This document shows, piece after piece, positions 53,468-63,703 of a stretch of DNA of 64,000 nucleotides. Both the position numbers and the translations under genes were made by a program. Numbering within the stretch: the first letter of the stretch is position 1; every line of letters begins with the position of its first letter. The DNA lies in NCBI GenBank assembly GCA_026196225.1, contig JAPHRD010000025.1, positions 1 to 64,000 on the forward strand, in the 5' to 3' direction. The notes beneath the pieces were generated by a model. That model saw nothing but the letters and a program-made list of their open reading frames with translations, was not told the DNA's origin and made no database searches. This DNA is from Motiliproteus sp. Lineage in GTDB: Bacteria > Pseudomonadota > Gammaproteobacteria > Pseudomonadales > Balneatricaceae.

Positions 53468-54442
53468 ATGAGTTTAATAGATCGACTCTGGTATCAATCC
53501 ACTCCTTGGTTGTTGCCGCTATGGCCGCTGGAAAAACTCTTTACGTCTCAGGCGGCTAATCGCCGCCGAAAAAATCAAGCATACGCTCAGCAAATCGAGT
53601 TGCCTGCGCCGGTGATTATTGTCGGCAACATCAGCGTGGGTGGGGTGGGGAAAACGCCTCTGGTGGTTTGGCTTATTGAAACGCTAAAACAGCAGGGGCA
53701 CAGACCGGGCGTGGTTAGCAGGGGATACGGTGCTAAAGCCCCCCAATATCCTATGCAGGTAGACGCAAATAGTGATCCCAGACATTGTGGCGATGAACCG
53801 TTGATGATTGCCCAGCGCTGTGGGTGTCCTGTGGTTGTTGATCCAGATCGGGTCAGCGCCGCTGAGTATTTATGCCGTGAATTTGATATCGATGTCATCA
53901 TCAGCGATGACGGCTTGCAGCACTATCGTTTACCCCGCGATATTGAGATAGCAGTGGTTGATGGTGAGCGGGGATTAGGCAATGGCCACTGTCTACCGGT
54001 CGGACCTCTCCGGGAATCGGAACAAAGGCTGCAGGAAGTTGATTTTTGTATTGTCAATGGTGGCAGTTGGAGCATTCCTGATTCCATTCCAATGACGCTC
54101 AAATCTGGTGACTTCCATCAGCTCAATGGTGGAAAGGTGGAATTGTCTCCACAGCCTGTTAACGGCGTGGCGGGAATTGGCAATCCTCCAAGATTTTTCG
54201 CCAGCTTAACCAAACTGGGTTTTCAGGTTAGTGAACATCCCTTTTCAGACCATCACCAATTCCAGGCCAGCGATCTTAGTTTCGACAACGATTATGTTAC
54301 GGTGATGACCGAAAAAGATGCAGTGAAATGTCGCGCATTGGCGGCCGATAACAGGTATTATCTTTCCGTTAGCGCGGTGCTTCCAGAGTCTTTTAAGCAG
54401 CAGTTGCTGGGGCTTCTTGAACAGCTAAATCGAAACATTTGA
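53468..54442 (+). CDS. lpxK: tetraacyldisaccharide 4'-kinase
   Basis: Phosphorylates the lipid A disaccharide precursor at the 4' position on the inner-membrane face. The 324 residues have the P-loop-type VGNISVGGVGKTPLVVWL near 57-73, SRGYG, GDEPLMIAQR, and ISDDGLQHYRL. An N-terminal hydrophobic segment associates it with the membrane. Conserved with ycaR and kdsB downstream. Confidence 0.95.
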   Translation: MSLIDRLWYQSTPWLLPLWPLEKLFTSQAANRRRKNQAYAQQIELPAPVIIVGNISVGGVGKTPLVVWLIETLKQQGHRPGVVSRGYGAKAPQYPMQVDANSDPRHCGDEPLMIAQRCGCPVVVDPDRVSAAEYLCREFDIDVIISDDGLQHYRLPRDIEIAVVDGERGLGNGHCLPVGPLRESEQRLQEVDFCIVNGGSWSIPDSIPMTLKSGDFHQLNGGKVELSPQPVNGVAGIGNPPRFFASLTKLGFQVSEHPFSDHHQFQASDLSFDNDYVTVMTEKDAVKCRALAADNRYYLSVSAVLPESFKQQLLGLLEQLNRNI

Positions 54443-54489
54443 GCTGACCGCCGCTGTCACTCATCTTGAGAACCCGTCAGGATCAATTA

Positions 54490-54675
54490 ATGGACAAAAA
54501 ACTACTCGACATACTGGTTTGTCCGGTATCCAAGGCTCCCGTGGAGTTGAATAAGGATACCGATGAGCTGTTCTGCCATGCCAGCGGTTTGGCCTATCCT
54601 ATTCGCGACGGCATTCCTGTCATGCTGGAGACCGAAGCCCGTGAGATGACCGCGCAGGAACGTGAGAAGAAATAG
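54490..54675 (+). CDS. ycaR: Trm112/YcaR-family protein
   Basis: The 61-residue product ([20 protein letters not shown], then [14 protein letters not shown]) is the YcaR family found between lpxK and kdsB across gammaproteobacteria. The zinc-binding set is partly reduced, as is usual in YcaR. ATG 54490 has AGGA upstream; earlier in-frame codons are not needed. Confidence 0.93.
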   Translation: MDKKLLDILVCPVSKAPVELNKDTDELFCHASGLAYPIRDGIPVMLETEAREMTAQEREKK

Positions 54676-54717
54676 GGCTGTACCAGTTAAAACCATTCCT
54701 AGTTAGCAGGCCTTAGT

Positions 54718-55479
54718 ATGGCTTTTACCGTCATTATTCCAGCCCGATATGCCTCCAGCCGCCTCCCCGGTAAGCCGTTAATGGATATTGCCGGCAAGAC
54801 GATGCTTCAGCATGTCTATGAGCGCGCCAGCCTGAGCGAAGCCGAGCGGGTTATTATCGCTACTGATGATGAACGTATTGAGCAGGCTGCGCGCAAATTC
54901 GGAGCTGAAGTTTGCATGACTTCGGAGAACCATCCCTCTGGTACAGATCGTTTGCAGGAGGTGGTTACACTCCTCGGACTTTATTCGGATGACATCGTCG
55001 TTAATGTCCAGGGTGACGAGCCTTTGATACCTCCTCGTATTATTAATCAGGTGGCCCATAACCTGGCGGCTGAACCAATGGCTAGCATCGCAACTCTGTC
55101 CGAGCCCATTGAAGATATAGACAGTCTCTTGAACCCTAATGTGGTTAAGGTTGTCTCTGATGATAATGGCAGAGCGCTTTATTTTAGCCGCGCGCCTATT
55201 CCCTGGCCTCGAGATCAATACCAAGCGGGTGGGCTGAAAACACTGCCTTCTGATTATGACTATCAGCGCCATATCGGCATCTATGCCTACCGGGTCAAAC
55301 TGCTGAATGATTTTGTACGCTGGCCCCCTTGCGACCTTGAGCGCACCGAATGTTTAGAACAGTTGCGGGCGATGTGGAACGGGGCTCATATTCAGGTAGC
55401 TCCAGCGGATGAAGCGCCACCACCGGGTGTTGATACCGAAGAAGATCTGGAGCGGGTTAGATCGCTGCTTGCTGATTAA
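54718..55479 (+). CDS. kdsB: 3-deoxy-manno-octulosonate cytidylyltransferase
   Basis: Makes CMP-Kdo for lipopolysaccharide inner core. [17 protein letters not shown] at the N-terminus, [19 protein letters not shown] and [12 protein letters not shown] are diagnostic. The length of 253 is normal. Part of the lpxK-ycaR-kdsB run. Confidence 0.96.
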   Translation: MAFTVIIPARYASSRLPGKPLMDIAGKTMLQHVYERASLSEAERVIIATDDERIEQAARKFGAEVCMTSENHPSGTDRLQEVVTLLGLYSDDIVVNVQGDEPLIPPRIINQVAHNLAAEPMASIATLSEPIEDIDSLLNPNVVKVVSDDNGRALYFSRAPIPWPRDQYQAGGLKTLPSDYDYQRHIGIYAYRVKLLNDFVRWPPCDLERTECLEQLRAMWNGAHIQVAPADEAPPPGVDTEEDLERVRSLLAD

Positions 55480-55514
55480 TTCCGATCTTGTTCAATGATT
55501 AAGGGGAAGATCAA

Positions 55515-56009
55515 GTGACTGAGTCAATAGGGCGTTGCTCTGTTCTTTTTGTTTGTCTTGGCAATATTTGCCGATCACCCACTGCCCACGGTGTTTTTGC
55601 TCATAAGGTAGATCAGTCGGGATTACAGTCACTGATTTCGGTTGATTCGGCAGGCACGGCCGCCTATCACGTTGGCAATCCTCCAGATAAGCGTTCTGCC
55701 CGTATCGCTCGATCCCGGGGCTATGATCTTAGTTCTTTAAGGGCCCGCCAGGTGGTATCGGACGATTTCCACATTTTTGACTATATCTTGGCCATGGATA
55801 ACAGCAACCTGTTTGATCTGCAGCAGTTGCAACCACCTCAAGGGAAAGCCCAAGTTAAGCTGTTTCTTGACTATGCGCCGCAATTTTCTGAACAAGAGGT
55901 TCCTGATCCCTATTATGGTGGCAGTGACGGTTTCGAATATGTGCTCGATCTTGCCGAAGCTGCAGCCGATGGGCTGTTGCAAGAGATCAAGGTTAGACTC
56001 AGAGGTTGA
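55515..56009 (+). CDS. low-molecular-weight protein-tyrosine phosphatase
   Basis: The 164-residue phosphatase has the active-site loop VCLGNICRSP (C-x5-R) and the general-acid DPYYGG near the C-terminus. Start GTG 55515. It is likely a Wzb/PtpA-type enzyme. It lies 3 bases before murB, so they are co-transcribed. Confidence 0.93.
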   Translation: MTESIGRCSVLFVCLGNICRSPTAHGVFAHKVDQSGLQSLISVDSAGTAAYHVGNPPDKRSARIARSRGYDLSSLRARQVVSDDFHIFDYILAMDNSNLFDLQQLQPPQGKAQVKLFLDYAPQFSEQEVPDPYYGGSDGFEYVLDLAEAAADGLLQEIKVRLRG

Positions 56010-56012
56010 TGG

Positions 56013-57017
56013 GTGATTCAGGAAAACGTTGACCTCAGCACGTTTAATACTTTGGCTATCAGCGCCAAGGCGCAGTACTTTGCCGAGGTAAAAAATCAAT
56101 CGCAAATCCAGCAAGCCCTCAATTTTGCAAACGATAAATCTCTGCCAGTTTTGCTGTTGGGAGGCGGAAGTAACCTGATCCTGACCCAGGATTTTAAGGG
56201 TCTTGTGATTCATATTGCGCTTCAAGGGCTGGAGTGGAATGAACTCGACTCAGACTGGGTTGAGGTTACCGCACAAGCCGGTGAAAATTGGCACCAGTTT
56301 GTTGAACAGTGCATGCATCGTGGTGGCCATGGGTTGGAAAATCTAGCGCTGATTCCCGGTACAGTTGGTGCTGCTCCTATTCAAAATATCGGCGCCTATG
56401 GTGTCGAAATCAAAGACTATTTGATTTCGCTCACGGCTCTGGATCGAGAAACCGGCCAGGTACGAGCATTCAGTTGTTCGGACTGCCAGTTTGGTTATCG
56501 CGACAGCTTATTTAAATCCCAATTTCCTGATCGTTATATCGTTCTGTCGGTAACCTTTAGATTGCGCCGCAGAGCTGAACTTCAGCTTGGTTATGGTGCG
56601 CTGGAACAGGCGTTGTCTGAGGTGGAATCACCAACGCCTAAGGATCTTTTCAATGCGGTTGTTGCCGTTCGCCAGTCGAAACTACCTGATCCGCTAAAAC
56701 TCGCCAATGCCGGCAGTTTCTTTAAGAATCCGGTTGTGACTCAAGATCACTTCCAGCATTTAAAACTGAAGTATCAGGATATGGTTGCCTATCCTGATCC
56801 TAACGGAATGAAACTGGCTGCTGGCTGGTTGATTGATCGCAGTGGTTGGAAAGGTCATCGCCAGGGCGATGTGGGGGTTCATGATCGCCAGGCGTTGGTG
56901 TTGGTTAACTACGGGCGGGCGACTGGCGAAGAGGTATTGGCGCTGGCTCAGCGAATCCAAGCGGATATCAAGAAACGTTTTCAGGTGGCGCTGGAGATAG
57001 AACCGCGCTGTTACTGA
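56013..57017 (+). CDS. murB: UDP-N-acetylenolpyruvoylglucosamine reductase
   Basis: FAD enzyme completing UDP-MurNAc synthesis. LLGGGSNLIL, GLENLALIPGTVGAAPIQNIGAYG, FGYRDSLFK, and NAGSFFKNP with the catalytic serine identify MurB of the short (E. coli-like) class. Start GTG 56013 with AGAGG upstream. 334 residues. Confidence 0.95.
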   Translation: MIQENVDLSTFNTLAISAKAQYFAEVKNQSQIQQALNFANDKSLPVLLLGGGSNLILTQDFKGLVIHIALQGLEWNELDSDWVEVTAQAGENWHQFVEQCMHRGGHGLENLALIPGTVGAAPIQNIGAYGVEIKDYLISLTALDRETGQVRAFSCSDCQFGYRDSLFKSQFPDRYIVLSVTFRLRRRAELQLGYGALEQALSEVESPTPKDLFNAVVAVRQSKLPDPLKLANAGSFFKNPVVTQDHFQHLKLKYQDMVAYPDPNGMKLAAGWLIDRSGWKGHRQGDVGVHDRQALVLVNYGRATGEEVLALAQRIQADIKKRFQVALEIEPRCY

Positions 57018-57083
57018 CTACTGCGCTTAGCCAGAGGAGTGCTTTGAATGGTAACCATGCTTGATTGCATAAGGTGACGATGA

Positions 57084-59084
57084 TCAGGCACTATGGCTCT
57101 GCTTGGGTATACCGATCTGAATACAGACACCATTGTCGATGTTTAAAGCCTCTACCTGTGCCAAATGATGGCTGGCAATGGTTTTGACCACAAACAATCC
57201 AATCCCCAAATGACAACCGTTTTGATCTCCGGTTACTGCCTTAGTTGTTCGAATTGATACCAACGAATCAAACATACTGTCCTTGATATCGTCGGGGATA
57301 GCAGGGCCTTGGTTGTGAATTTGTAGCAACCAATATTGCTGATTCTCTTTTAATCGAATCTGTATCGGTGCTTGGGGTAGTGAAAAATCGATGGCGTTGT
57401 CCACTAGCTTATCTAGAAGTTGTTCTAGTCGTGTGCTGCTACCGGCAATCCAAGCGTCTGCCTCGGTGACTTCAACATTGATGGGATGCTGTATAACCAG
57501 GTGCTTGCAATAACCTCTAACCAACTGGCTGAGGTTGAGAGGGGTAAGGGGTTCGTTGGCTAAGCTTTCTTCAAGGCTGGCCGCTTCTGCAAGGCTGTTG
57601 ATGATCAGGTTGAGGCGGTTAACGCCCCGTTCTGCGCTGGCCAGATAGTTCCTTGGCTGTTCAAGCTGCTGTCGCTCATCCAACTGCTCTCTAATCATCT
57701 GCAATGAAGTGCTGATGGTATTGAGCGGGTTGCTGAGTTCGTGGCGCAGTGTCCGGGGCATTCGTTCCAAAAATTGGGTGTATTGATTGAGCCTATCAAC
57801 CAGAGAGGACATATCTTTTGCCAGATCGCCAAGTTCATCGTTGCTGTGAGTCTCTGCCGTTAAGTGGGGATTGACGATGCGCCCTTGGGGATCGGTGATC
57901 TGAGCCGTTTGACGCTGCAGTCGTTGGATTCTCCGGGTTAGCCTATAGGCAAAAAACAGTAGACCAGTAATCAGTATTGCTAATGCCAGAGCGCTGGCCA
58001 GTGCTGATTTAATCAGAGTGGCGCGCTGGAGATCGAGAATTTCATCGGTAGCCATCTCAACTACAGTAGCGCCCAGCGGTGCACCCTGTTTATCAACGAT
58101 GGGTTGTGCCGCCAGAATGAATTCTTTATCGCCATCGCGATAATGGGTCAGCGCCGGAAGACCAGAGAGTGCCCTGGAGATTATCGAGGTGTGGCGCTGC
58201 AGAATGTTGGGCGTTGCATCGTGGGTGTTTGATACCGCCCGGATCTGCTGGTGACGGTCAAGAATCCAGACATGGCGGTCGCTGCGTTTTAGACCACGGA
58301 TTATTTTTTGCAGTTCCGGTGAGTGCACTAACAAACGACTGGAGTAGGGTGTGCCGCTGCTGACCTGATCGAGTACGGTACGATTAACGGTGTCATCGAT
58401 ATCCAGTGCTTCAACCTGAAACCTTGCTGCGTTTGCCACAAGAGACAACGGGATCTGTAGTTCAACCTGATAACCGCCGTCTATTTCAACCCAGCCGCCT
58501 CTGATCGGGTTGCTGGTGGATCGGGGCTGGGCGTAGCGCCAACGGGAATTGGTACTGAATACCTGTACCGAGCCGACCCCTTCTGCGGTGACCACAAAAT
58601 GCTGATCGCCGATGGTCAGGCGTAGCTGGTCGGAAGTATCCAACCGTTGATAACCTGGATGTCGATAGACAGGATAGTGGTCTTTTACCTGCGCCAGTAG
58701 ATATAGCTGTTCTCCCCGTTGCAGAAAACGAAGATCCATGGATAACGGGTCTAGATTGTCGGCTGAGGAATTTGGTCCGAAGCTGTCTGGCTGAGCGCTG
58801 CCCTGCCACTCTTCGGCATAACCATCGGCGAGCAGGTGGGTATCTGTGGGGTAGGCGTAGAGCAGAGTTTGTTGTTTAGTCGTGGTCTTGCTGGGCAGTT
58901 CTGTCAGTAGTTCTGGCCGGTCCTGCAGAGCAGTAGCGATGGCCTGGGTGGTCAGTAGCTGTGCTTGCTCCTGGCCTTTAACCAAAAAGGTCTGAATGTC
59001 GCTGATATATCGGTAACTTAACCAAGGTAGGATAAGCAGGCCGAGGCTGAGCAACAGCAGTTGTGTACGCAGGGGAAAGCGCAT
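57084..59084 (-). CDS. pdsS: sensor histidine kinase, proteobacterial dedicated sortase-type (PdsS-like)
   Basis: About 666 residues: membrane helix at about 8-28, a large periplasmic region with a carbohydrate-binding-like beta domain (about 90-240) and a second sensor part, and a second helix near 360-382. HAMP, then HisKA with RTLRHELSNPLNTI (phospho-His) and an HATPase domain (KLVDNAIDFS, HLGIGLFVVK) follow. This layout matches kinases that co-occur with variant sortases in marine proteobacteria. ATG 59084 is preferred; a GTG seven codons earlier lies inside the regulator gene. No sortase or target gene lies nearby. Confidence 0.75.
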   Translation of the reverse strand: MRFPLRTQLLLLSLGLLILPWLSYRYISDIQTFLVKGQEQAQLLTTQAIATALQDRPELLTELPSKTTTKQQTLLYAYPTDTHLLADGYAEEWQGSAQPDSFGPNSSADNLDPLSMDLRFLQRGEQLYLLAQVKDHYPVYRHPGYQRLDTSDQLRLTIGDQHFVVTAEGVGSVQVFSTNSRWRYAQPRSTSNPIRGGWVEIDGGYQVELQIPLSLVANAARFQVEALDIDDTVNRTVLDQVSSGTPYSSRLLVHSPELQKIIRGLKRSDRHVWILDRHQQIRAVSNTHDATPNILQRHTSIISRALSGLPALTHYRDGDKEFILAAQPIVDKQGAPLGATVVEMATDEILDLQRATLIKSALASALALAILITGLLFFAYRLTRRIQRLQRQTAQITDPQGRIVNPHLTAETHSNDELGDLAKDMSSLVDRLNQYTQFLERMPRTLRHELSNPLNTISTSLQMIREQLDERQQLEQPRNYLASAERGVNRLNLIINSLAEAASLEESLANEPLTPLNLSQLVRGYCKHLVIQHPINVEVTEADAWIAGSSTRLEQLLDKLVDNAIDFSLPQAPIQIRLKENQQYWLLQIHNQGPAIPDDIKDSMFDSLVSIRTTKAVTGDQNGCHLGIGLFVVKTIASHHLAQVEALNIDNGVCIQIGIPKQSHSA

Positions 59085-59089
59085 GGTCT

Positions 59090-59779
59090 TTATCGCTCTC
59101 TCCACAAGTAGCCAGCACCATAAACATTGTCCAAGGCGTCGAACTCGGAATCCGCCTTAAGAAATTTGTTACGAATGTGACGGATATGGGTGTTGATTGT
59201 GTTATTGGTCACCAGGGTTTGGCGGGTCACCTCGGCCAGTTCATCATAGCTAGCCACACCTCCGGCTTTGGAAACGATAACATTAAGAAGTGCGCATTCT
59301 GTCACGGTCAGAGGAATTCGGTATTGCTTCCATTTCACGACAACTCGATCACAATCCAGTTGCAGGCTTCCGTTGGCACTGGGTGCGGCTTCGGAGTTGT
59401 TTCTGCTAGCAGCAATTTTTAGCATTGCGGCGATACGTTCTACCAAAATAGTCAGGGAAACGGGCTTGGTTTGGTAATCCCAGGCACCAAGGCGTAAGCC
59501 GAAGACCTGATCAATCTCATCACTTCGACTGGTCAGAAAAATGATGGGGAGTTCGGGATATTGTTGGATCAGGGATTGGCAGATATGAAAACCACCATCT
59601 CGGTCGTCACCCAGCATGATATCCAGAATAACCAGGTCAGGGCGATGTTTGCTGAATCCGTCGAGGGCTTCACTGCGGCTGCCGTAGGCTTCAACTCTGT
59701 AGTCGCGACGGCTTATAACGTCGATGTAGTTTTGCCGCTGGTCCGGGTCGTCTTCAACAATTGCGATTAATTCATTCAC
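59090..59779 (-). CDS. pdsR: response regulator, proteobacterial dedicated sortase-type (PdsR-like)
   Basis: OmpR-family regulator of 229 residues. The receiver has the acidic pair EDD (8-10), phospho-acceptor Asp in LVILDIMLGDD, the Thr/Ser switch FLTSRSD and Lys in YQTKPVSL. The C-terminal winged helix contains LTVTECALLNVIVSKAGGV and TINTHIRHIRNKF. It precedes the kinase gene by 5 bases and is surely its partner. Confidence 0.85.
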   Translation of the reverse strand: MNELIAIVEDDPDQRQNYIDVISRRDYRVEAYGSRSEALDGFSKHRPDLVILDIMLGDDRDGGFHICQSLIQQYPELPIIFLTSRSDEIDQVFGLRLGAWDYQTKPVSLTILVERIAAMLKIAASRNNSEAAPSANGSLQLDCDRVVVKWKQYRIPLTVTECALLNVIVSKAGGVASYDELAEVTRQTLVTNNTINTHIRHIRNKFLKADSEFDALDNVYGAGYLWRER

Positions 59780-59963
59780 TCTCTGTTGTCCCGGTAAAGT
59801 TTTGAATTAGCTGGGTTAGCGGGGGCTGGTTCGGAGATTGCTGCTCTGTTTCATTGGGCAATATCGAACCGCTATGGCTATCCTACTGTGAGTCAGTAGC
59901 AACTGTCATTGACCGAGAGACAACTTCCATCATTTCTCCATTTTATGCAAACTTCAGGGATAA

Positions 59964-59991
59964 AAAAGGGCGGCTAAAAAGCCACCCTTTT
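59964..59991 (-). terminator. intrinsic terminator of rne
   Basis: AAAAGGGCGGCT pairs with AGCCACCCTTTT (one mismatch) around AAAA. On the reverse strand a TTTTTTA tract follows, 20 bases after the rne stop. It could also stop transcription from the other side. Confidence 0.75.
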
Positions 59992-60010
59992 GTTTCAGAG
60001 TGTTGCCCTG

Positions 60011-63000
60011 TTACTGTGATTTCTCAGTCGTTTCAGCTTCAGTTTCCTGAGTAGGTGATTGAGAATCGATCTTAGCTTCTTCGGCAGGTTCAGCAACAGT
60101 AGCCGGTTCTGAAGGCTTGACGTCTTCAGGCTCTGGCTTGCTCTCAAAGCTTAGCTCTGGTTGAGCGATAGCTTCAGGTACAGGAGCTGTAGGAGCAGGC
60201 TCAGATGGTTTGCTGGCAGATTCTGCCACAGGCGCTGTTGGCTCTTCTGCAGCGGGTTCTGCAGTCGCTGCGGGTTCAACCGTTGCTTCAGCCTTGCGCT
60301 TAGTTTCCTCTTCCCGCTTGCGGCGGCGTACTTCTCTAGGATCGTTAGCTGCACGACGGGCAGATCGGCGAGGAGCTGCGTCAAGCTTCTCTGATTGGAC
60401 GTCAGCTTTTGGCGCTTCAGAAACAGTATTCTCCGCCTCGGCAGCTGCTTCGGTCTCGCTAACCTTTTCTTCAGTCGCTGTAGCTATTTCAGTTACAGGA
60501 GCAGGTTCTGCAGCTACTGGAGTAGACTGCTGCTTGGGGGATTTATCCGTAGCTTCCTCCTGTTGGGCTTGCACGGTTGCTTCGGCTACCGGAGCTGTGT
60601 CCTTAGCTGGAGTATCGGACTTATCGTCAACCTTGGCAATTTCTGTGGTCGTCGACTTTTCTTCAGCTACGACTGCAGGGACCTTTGGCGCCTGTTGAGA
60701 AGCCTCAGAGTCGGTTGCTGCTGTCTGGTCAGCATTCGCTGCCTGAGCATCGTCTTGATTCTCGTTGCCTCTCTCTTTTCTGGAGGAGCCGCGAGAACGA
60801 CGAGAGCGCTTCTCTGAGGTTTGTTCTGTAACTTCCGGGGTAGGTGTTTGTTGTGCTTCGGCGATAGCTTCTACAGCCTTTTCCTCAGCGTTGTCGTTTT
60901 TTACCTCAGCAGTTTCTAGTTGCTTAGCTACTTCTTCGCGGTTGCCACGTTCACCGGAGCGGCGACCAGCTCGCTCGGAGCGGTCACGACGGCGACGGTT
61001 GCCCCGTTCACGACGACTAGGCTTGTCGCTTTCGGTTTCTGCACTCTTATTGCTGTCATCGTTAGCCAGCGCTTCATTTTCTCGTGTAGTCGGTTCGTTT
61101 GCTGGCTTGCGATCGTCGCGACTGCGTTTTCTACCGCCTTCACTACGACGACGAGATCGACGTTCCCCGTCTCCAGACGCTTTACTCTTTTCGGGTTGTT
61201 GTTTGTTGTCACCGGATTGCTTCTCGCTTGCGCTAGACGCTGATTGAGAATCGCGATCACGATCATTACGACGTTTGCGATTGCGTCCGCGACTGCGGTC
61301 AGATCCGCCACGCTTGCCTTCAGACTGGCGCTTCGGCGCAGCTGTTTTCTTTTCTTCCTTTTTCGGCTCGGGGTCAGCGGAAGTAAACAGTGAGGCAATT
61401 GCTGCCAGCAGGCTGGTTTTGCGCTTGGGTTCTTCTGGGGAAGGCGCAGGAGCCGGTTTGCTTGGGGTAACCCCTTTAACGACAGCTTCCGGACGTGGTA
61501 CCACAGGAGGGCTGGTAATCTCTTCCAGATCTCCATGGGGCTCGGGTGTCAGTTGATAGCTTGCCGTGGCGCTGTTGCTGATGATTTCGGTAGCATCATC
61601 GCGCAAACGGACAACTTCGTAGTGAGGCGTCTCCATATTGGGATTGGGAACCACCAGTACTTCAGTGCTGTAACGCTGCTCAATTTCCGCAATATTGGCA
61701 CGCTTTTCGTTGAGCAAGTAAGTCGCTACGTTGATAGGTACGATAGCGCGAATCTGGGCGGTACGCTCTTTTGCTGCCTCTTCCTGAAGCAGGCGCATGA
61801 TGGACAGAGCCAGAGAGCCTACGTCACGGATAGTGCCTTGGCCACTGCATCGTGGACAAACGATACCGCTGGTTTCACCCAGGGAAGGGCGTAGACGCTG
61901 GCGGGACATCTCTAACAGACCAAAACGAGAAATACGACCCAGTTGGACGCGTGCACGGTCAACCTTGAGGGCGTCGCGCATACGGTTTTCAACTTCACGT
62001 TGATTGCGAACCGGGCTCATGTCGATAAAGTCGATAACGATCAAACCACCGATGTCTCGTAGTCGAAGTTGACGAGCAACCTCGTCAGCAGCTTCCAGGT
62101 TGGTTTGAAGCGCTGTCTCTTCAATGTCACCACCTTTGGTAGCGCGGGCGGAGTTGATATCGATGGATACCAGTGCTTCCGTTGGATCGATAACGATAGA
62201 GCCGCCGGAAGGTAGTCGTACTTCACGCTGGAAGGCGGTTTCAATCTGGGATTCGATCTGGAAGCGGTTGAACAGCGGGGTTTCATCCTGATACAACTTG
62301 ACCTTGCTTTCGTAGCCAGGCATGACGTGTTGGATGAAACTGAGGGCTTCTTGCTGAACCTCTTCGTTATCGATCAGAACTTCGCCGATATCTTGGCGCA
62401 GATAGTCGCGGATCGCGCGGATGATAACGTTGCTTTCCTGGTAGATCAGGACAGGTGATTTCTTCTGCTTGGCTGCATCTTTGATAGATGTCCACAGCTG
62501 CATCAGGTAGTCCAGATCCCATTGTAATTCTTCAGGGGTGCGGCCAATGCCAGCGGTACGGACGATAGCGCCCATCTGGCTGGGGATGTTGACTTGGTTC
62601 AGTGCTTCACGAAGCTGGGTACGCTCATCGCCTTCGATGCGACGGGAGATGCCGCCAGCACGGGGATTATTGGGCATCAGTACCAGATAGCGACCAGCAA
62701 GACTGATAAAGGTCGTGAGGGCTGCGCCCTTGTTGCCGCGTTCCTCTTTGTCTACCTGGACAATCACTTCCTGACCTTCGTTGATCACATCTTTAATACT
62801 GACGCGACCCTTGATCTCGGAAGGAGCTTTGTTGAAGTAGTCTCGGGAAATTTCTTTAAGGGGTAAAAAACCGTGACGTTCAGCGCCAAAGTCTACAAAC
62901 GCAGCTTCCAGGCTGGGTTCTACACGGGTGATTTTACCCAGGTAGATATTGGCTTTTTTCTGTTCTCTTGCTCCAGACTCGATGTCCAGATCATACAGAC

Positions 63001-63067
63001 GCTGGCCATCTACCAGGGCAACACGCAACTCTTCGGGTTGAGTTGCGTTGATTAGCATTCTTTTCAT
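60011..63067 (-). CDS. rne: ribonuclease E
   Basis: Essential endoribonuclease for mRNA turnover and tRNA/rRNA processing. The N-terminal catalytic half (to about residue 510) starts [30 protein letters not shown] and has the S1 domain, the DFIDM catalytic stretch and the zinc-link CPRCSGQG. The remaining 500 residues are disordered: Arg-rich tracts (about 600-780) and long Ala/Glu/Pro/Thr runs, the membrane/RNA/degradosome scaffold. A short conserved C-terminal element is not obvious. 1018 residues. It diverges from rluC, as usual. Confidence 0.96.
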   Translation of the reverse strand: MKRMLINATQPEELRVALVDGQRLYDLDIESGAREQKKANIYLGKITRVEPSLEAAFVDFGAERHGFLPLKEISRDYFNKAPSEIKGRVSIKDVINEGQEVIVQVDKEERGNKGAALTTFISLAGRYLVLMPNNPRAGGISRRIEGDERTQLREALNQVNIPSQMGAIVRTAGIGRTPEELQWDLDYLMQLWTSIKDAAKQKKSPVLIYQESNVIIRAIRDYLRQDIGEVLIDNEEVQQEALSFIQHVMPGYESKVKLYQDETPLFNRFQIESQIETAFQREVRLPSGGSIVIDPTEALVSIDINSARATKGGDIEETALQTNLEAADEVARQLRLRDIGGLIVIDFIDMSPVRNQREVENRMRDALKVDRARVQLGRISRFGLLEMSRQRLRPSLGETSGIVCPRCSGQGTIRDVGSLALSIMRLLQEEAAKERTAQIRAIVPINVATYLLNEKRANIAEIEQRYSTEVLVVPNPNMETPHYEVVRLRDDATEIISNSATASYQLTPEPHGDLEEITSPPVVPRPEAVVKGVTPSKPAPAPSPEEPKRKTSLLAAIASLFTSADPEPKKEEKKTAAPKRQSEGKRGGSDRSRGRNRKRRNDRDRDSQSASSASEKQSGDNKQQPEKSKASGDGERRSRRRSEGGRKRSRDDRKPANEPTTRENEALANDDSNKSAETESDKPSRRERGNRRRRDRSERAGRRSGERGNREEVAKQLETAEVKNDNAEEKAVEAIAEAQQTPTPEVTEQTSEKRSRRSRGSSRKERGNENQDDAQAANADQTAATDSEASQQAPKVPAVVAEEKSTTTEIAKVDDKSDTPAKDTAPVAEATVQAQQEEATDKSPKQQSTPVAAEPAPVTEIATATEEKVSETEAAAEAENTVSEAPKADVQSEKLDAAPRRSARRAANDPREVRRRKREEETKRKAEATVEPAATAEPAAEEPTAPVAESASKPSEPAPTAPVPEAIAQPELSFESKPEPEDVKPSEPATVAEPAEEAKIDSQSPTQETEAETTEKSQ

Positions 63068-63703
63068 AGGTGGTTATTCACTCTTAGTAAATAAACGCAC
63101 CTCACTTCAGTCAACGAGTATCGAATCTCGGAATCGATATGTTTATGCGTGCAGTTGATCTCTTTTTAGCTGCCAAGTAGCAGCGCCGCAATAGCAGTAC
63201 TGGCAATCGCACCTGTAAGGTGTTGCCTAACTTGCTGTTTTTGCAGCGTTTGGCGGTATGTAAACCACGCCAGTTGTTTAAGAAACCTATGTGTGGAGGA
63301 ATCTGCAGCCTTCTCGGATAAGCCAATTAAAGGCTAAATTTGGTGCGCCTGTTTTACTCTAATCAGGGCCTTCGATCCACGGGCTGAAGCACATCTCCAC
63401 TTAAACACAAGGCATAAATCAATTCTTTATCGCGTTGCCTCAGTGGGCGCGACTTAACTTTCTTGAGTAGCCGATGGGTTTCAATGGTTCCCGTTTCAGC
63501 TACCCAATCAAAATTTGTATAACGAACCGCGTTTTTATCCTGATCCTATATCAGGAATCGGTTACAATGCGGGCCTTATCCGCCTTGCCATAACCTCTTT
63601 AATTGCATCCAATTACGTAAGATTATGACCGTTTTGGGCGACGCAACAATATAACAGCTCTTGCCATCATCGGCAAATTGTTCAGGAAGCAAGTAGTTCA
63701 CAG
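63068..63703. other. divergent rne-rluC intergenic region
   Basis: This 636-bp gap must hold the rne and rluC promoters and a long rne leader; in E. coli that leader mediates autoregulation by RNase E. A perfect TCCTGAT-CCTAT-ATCAGGA hairpin lies at 63538-63556 and a TACAAT -10-like element at 63563-63568, both on the rluC side. No gene is evident. Confidence 0.5.

Noticed and set aside
60161..61556. Several long open frames opposite and out of phase with rne
   Set aside because: They arise from the repetitive, Ala/Glu/Arg-rich coding of the RNase E C-terminal half and are low-complexity shadows.
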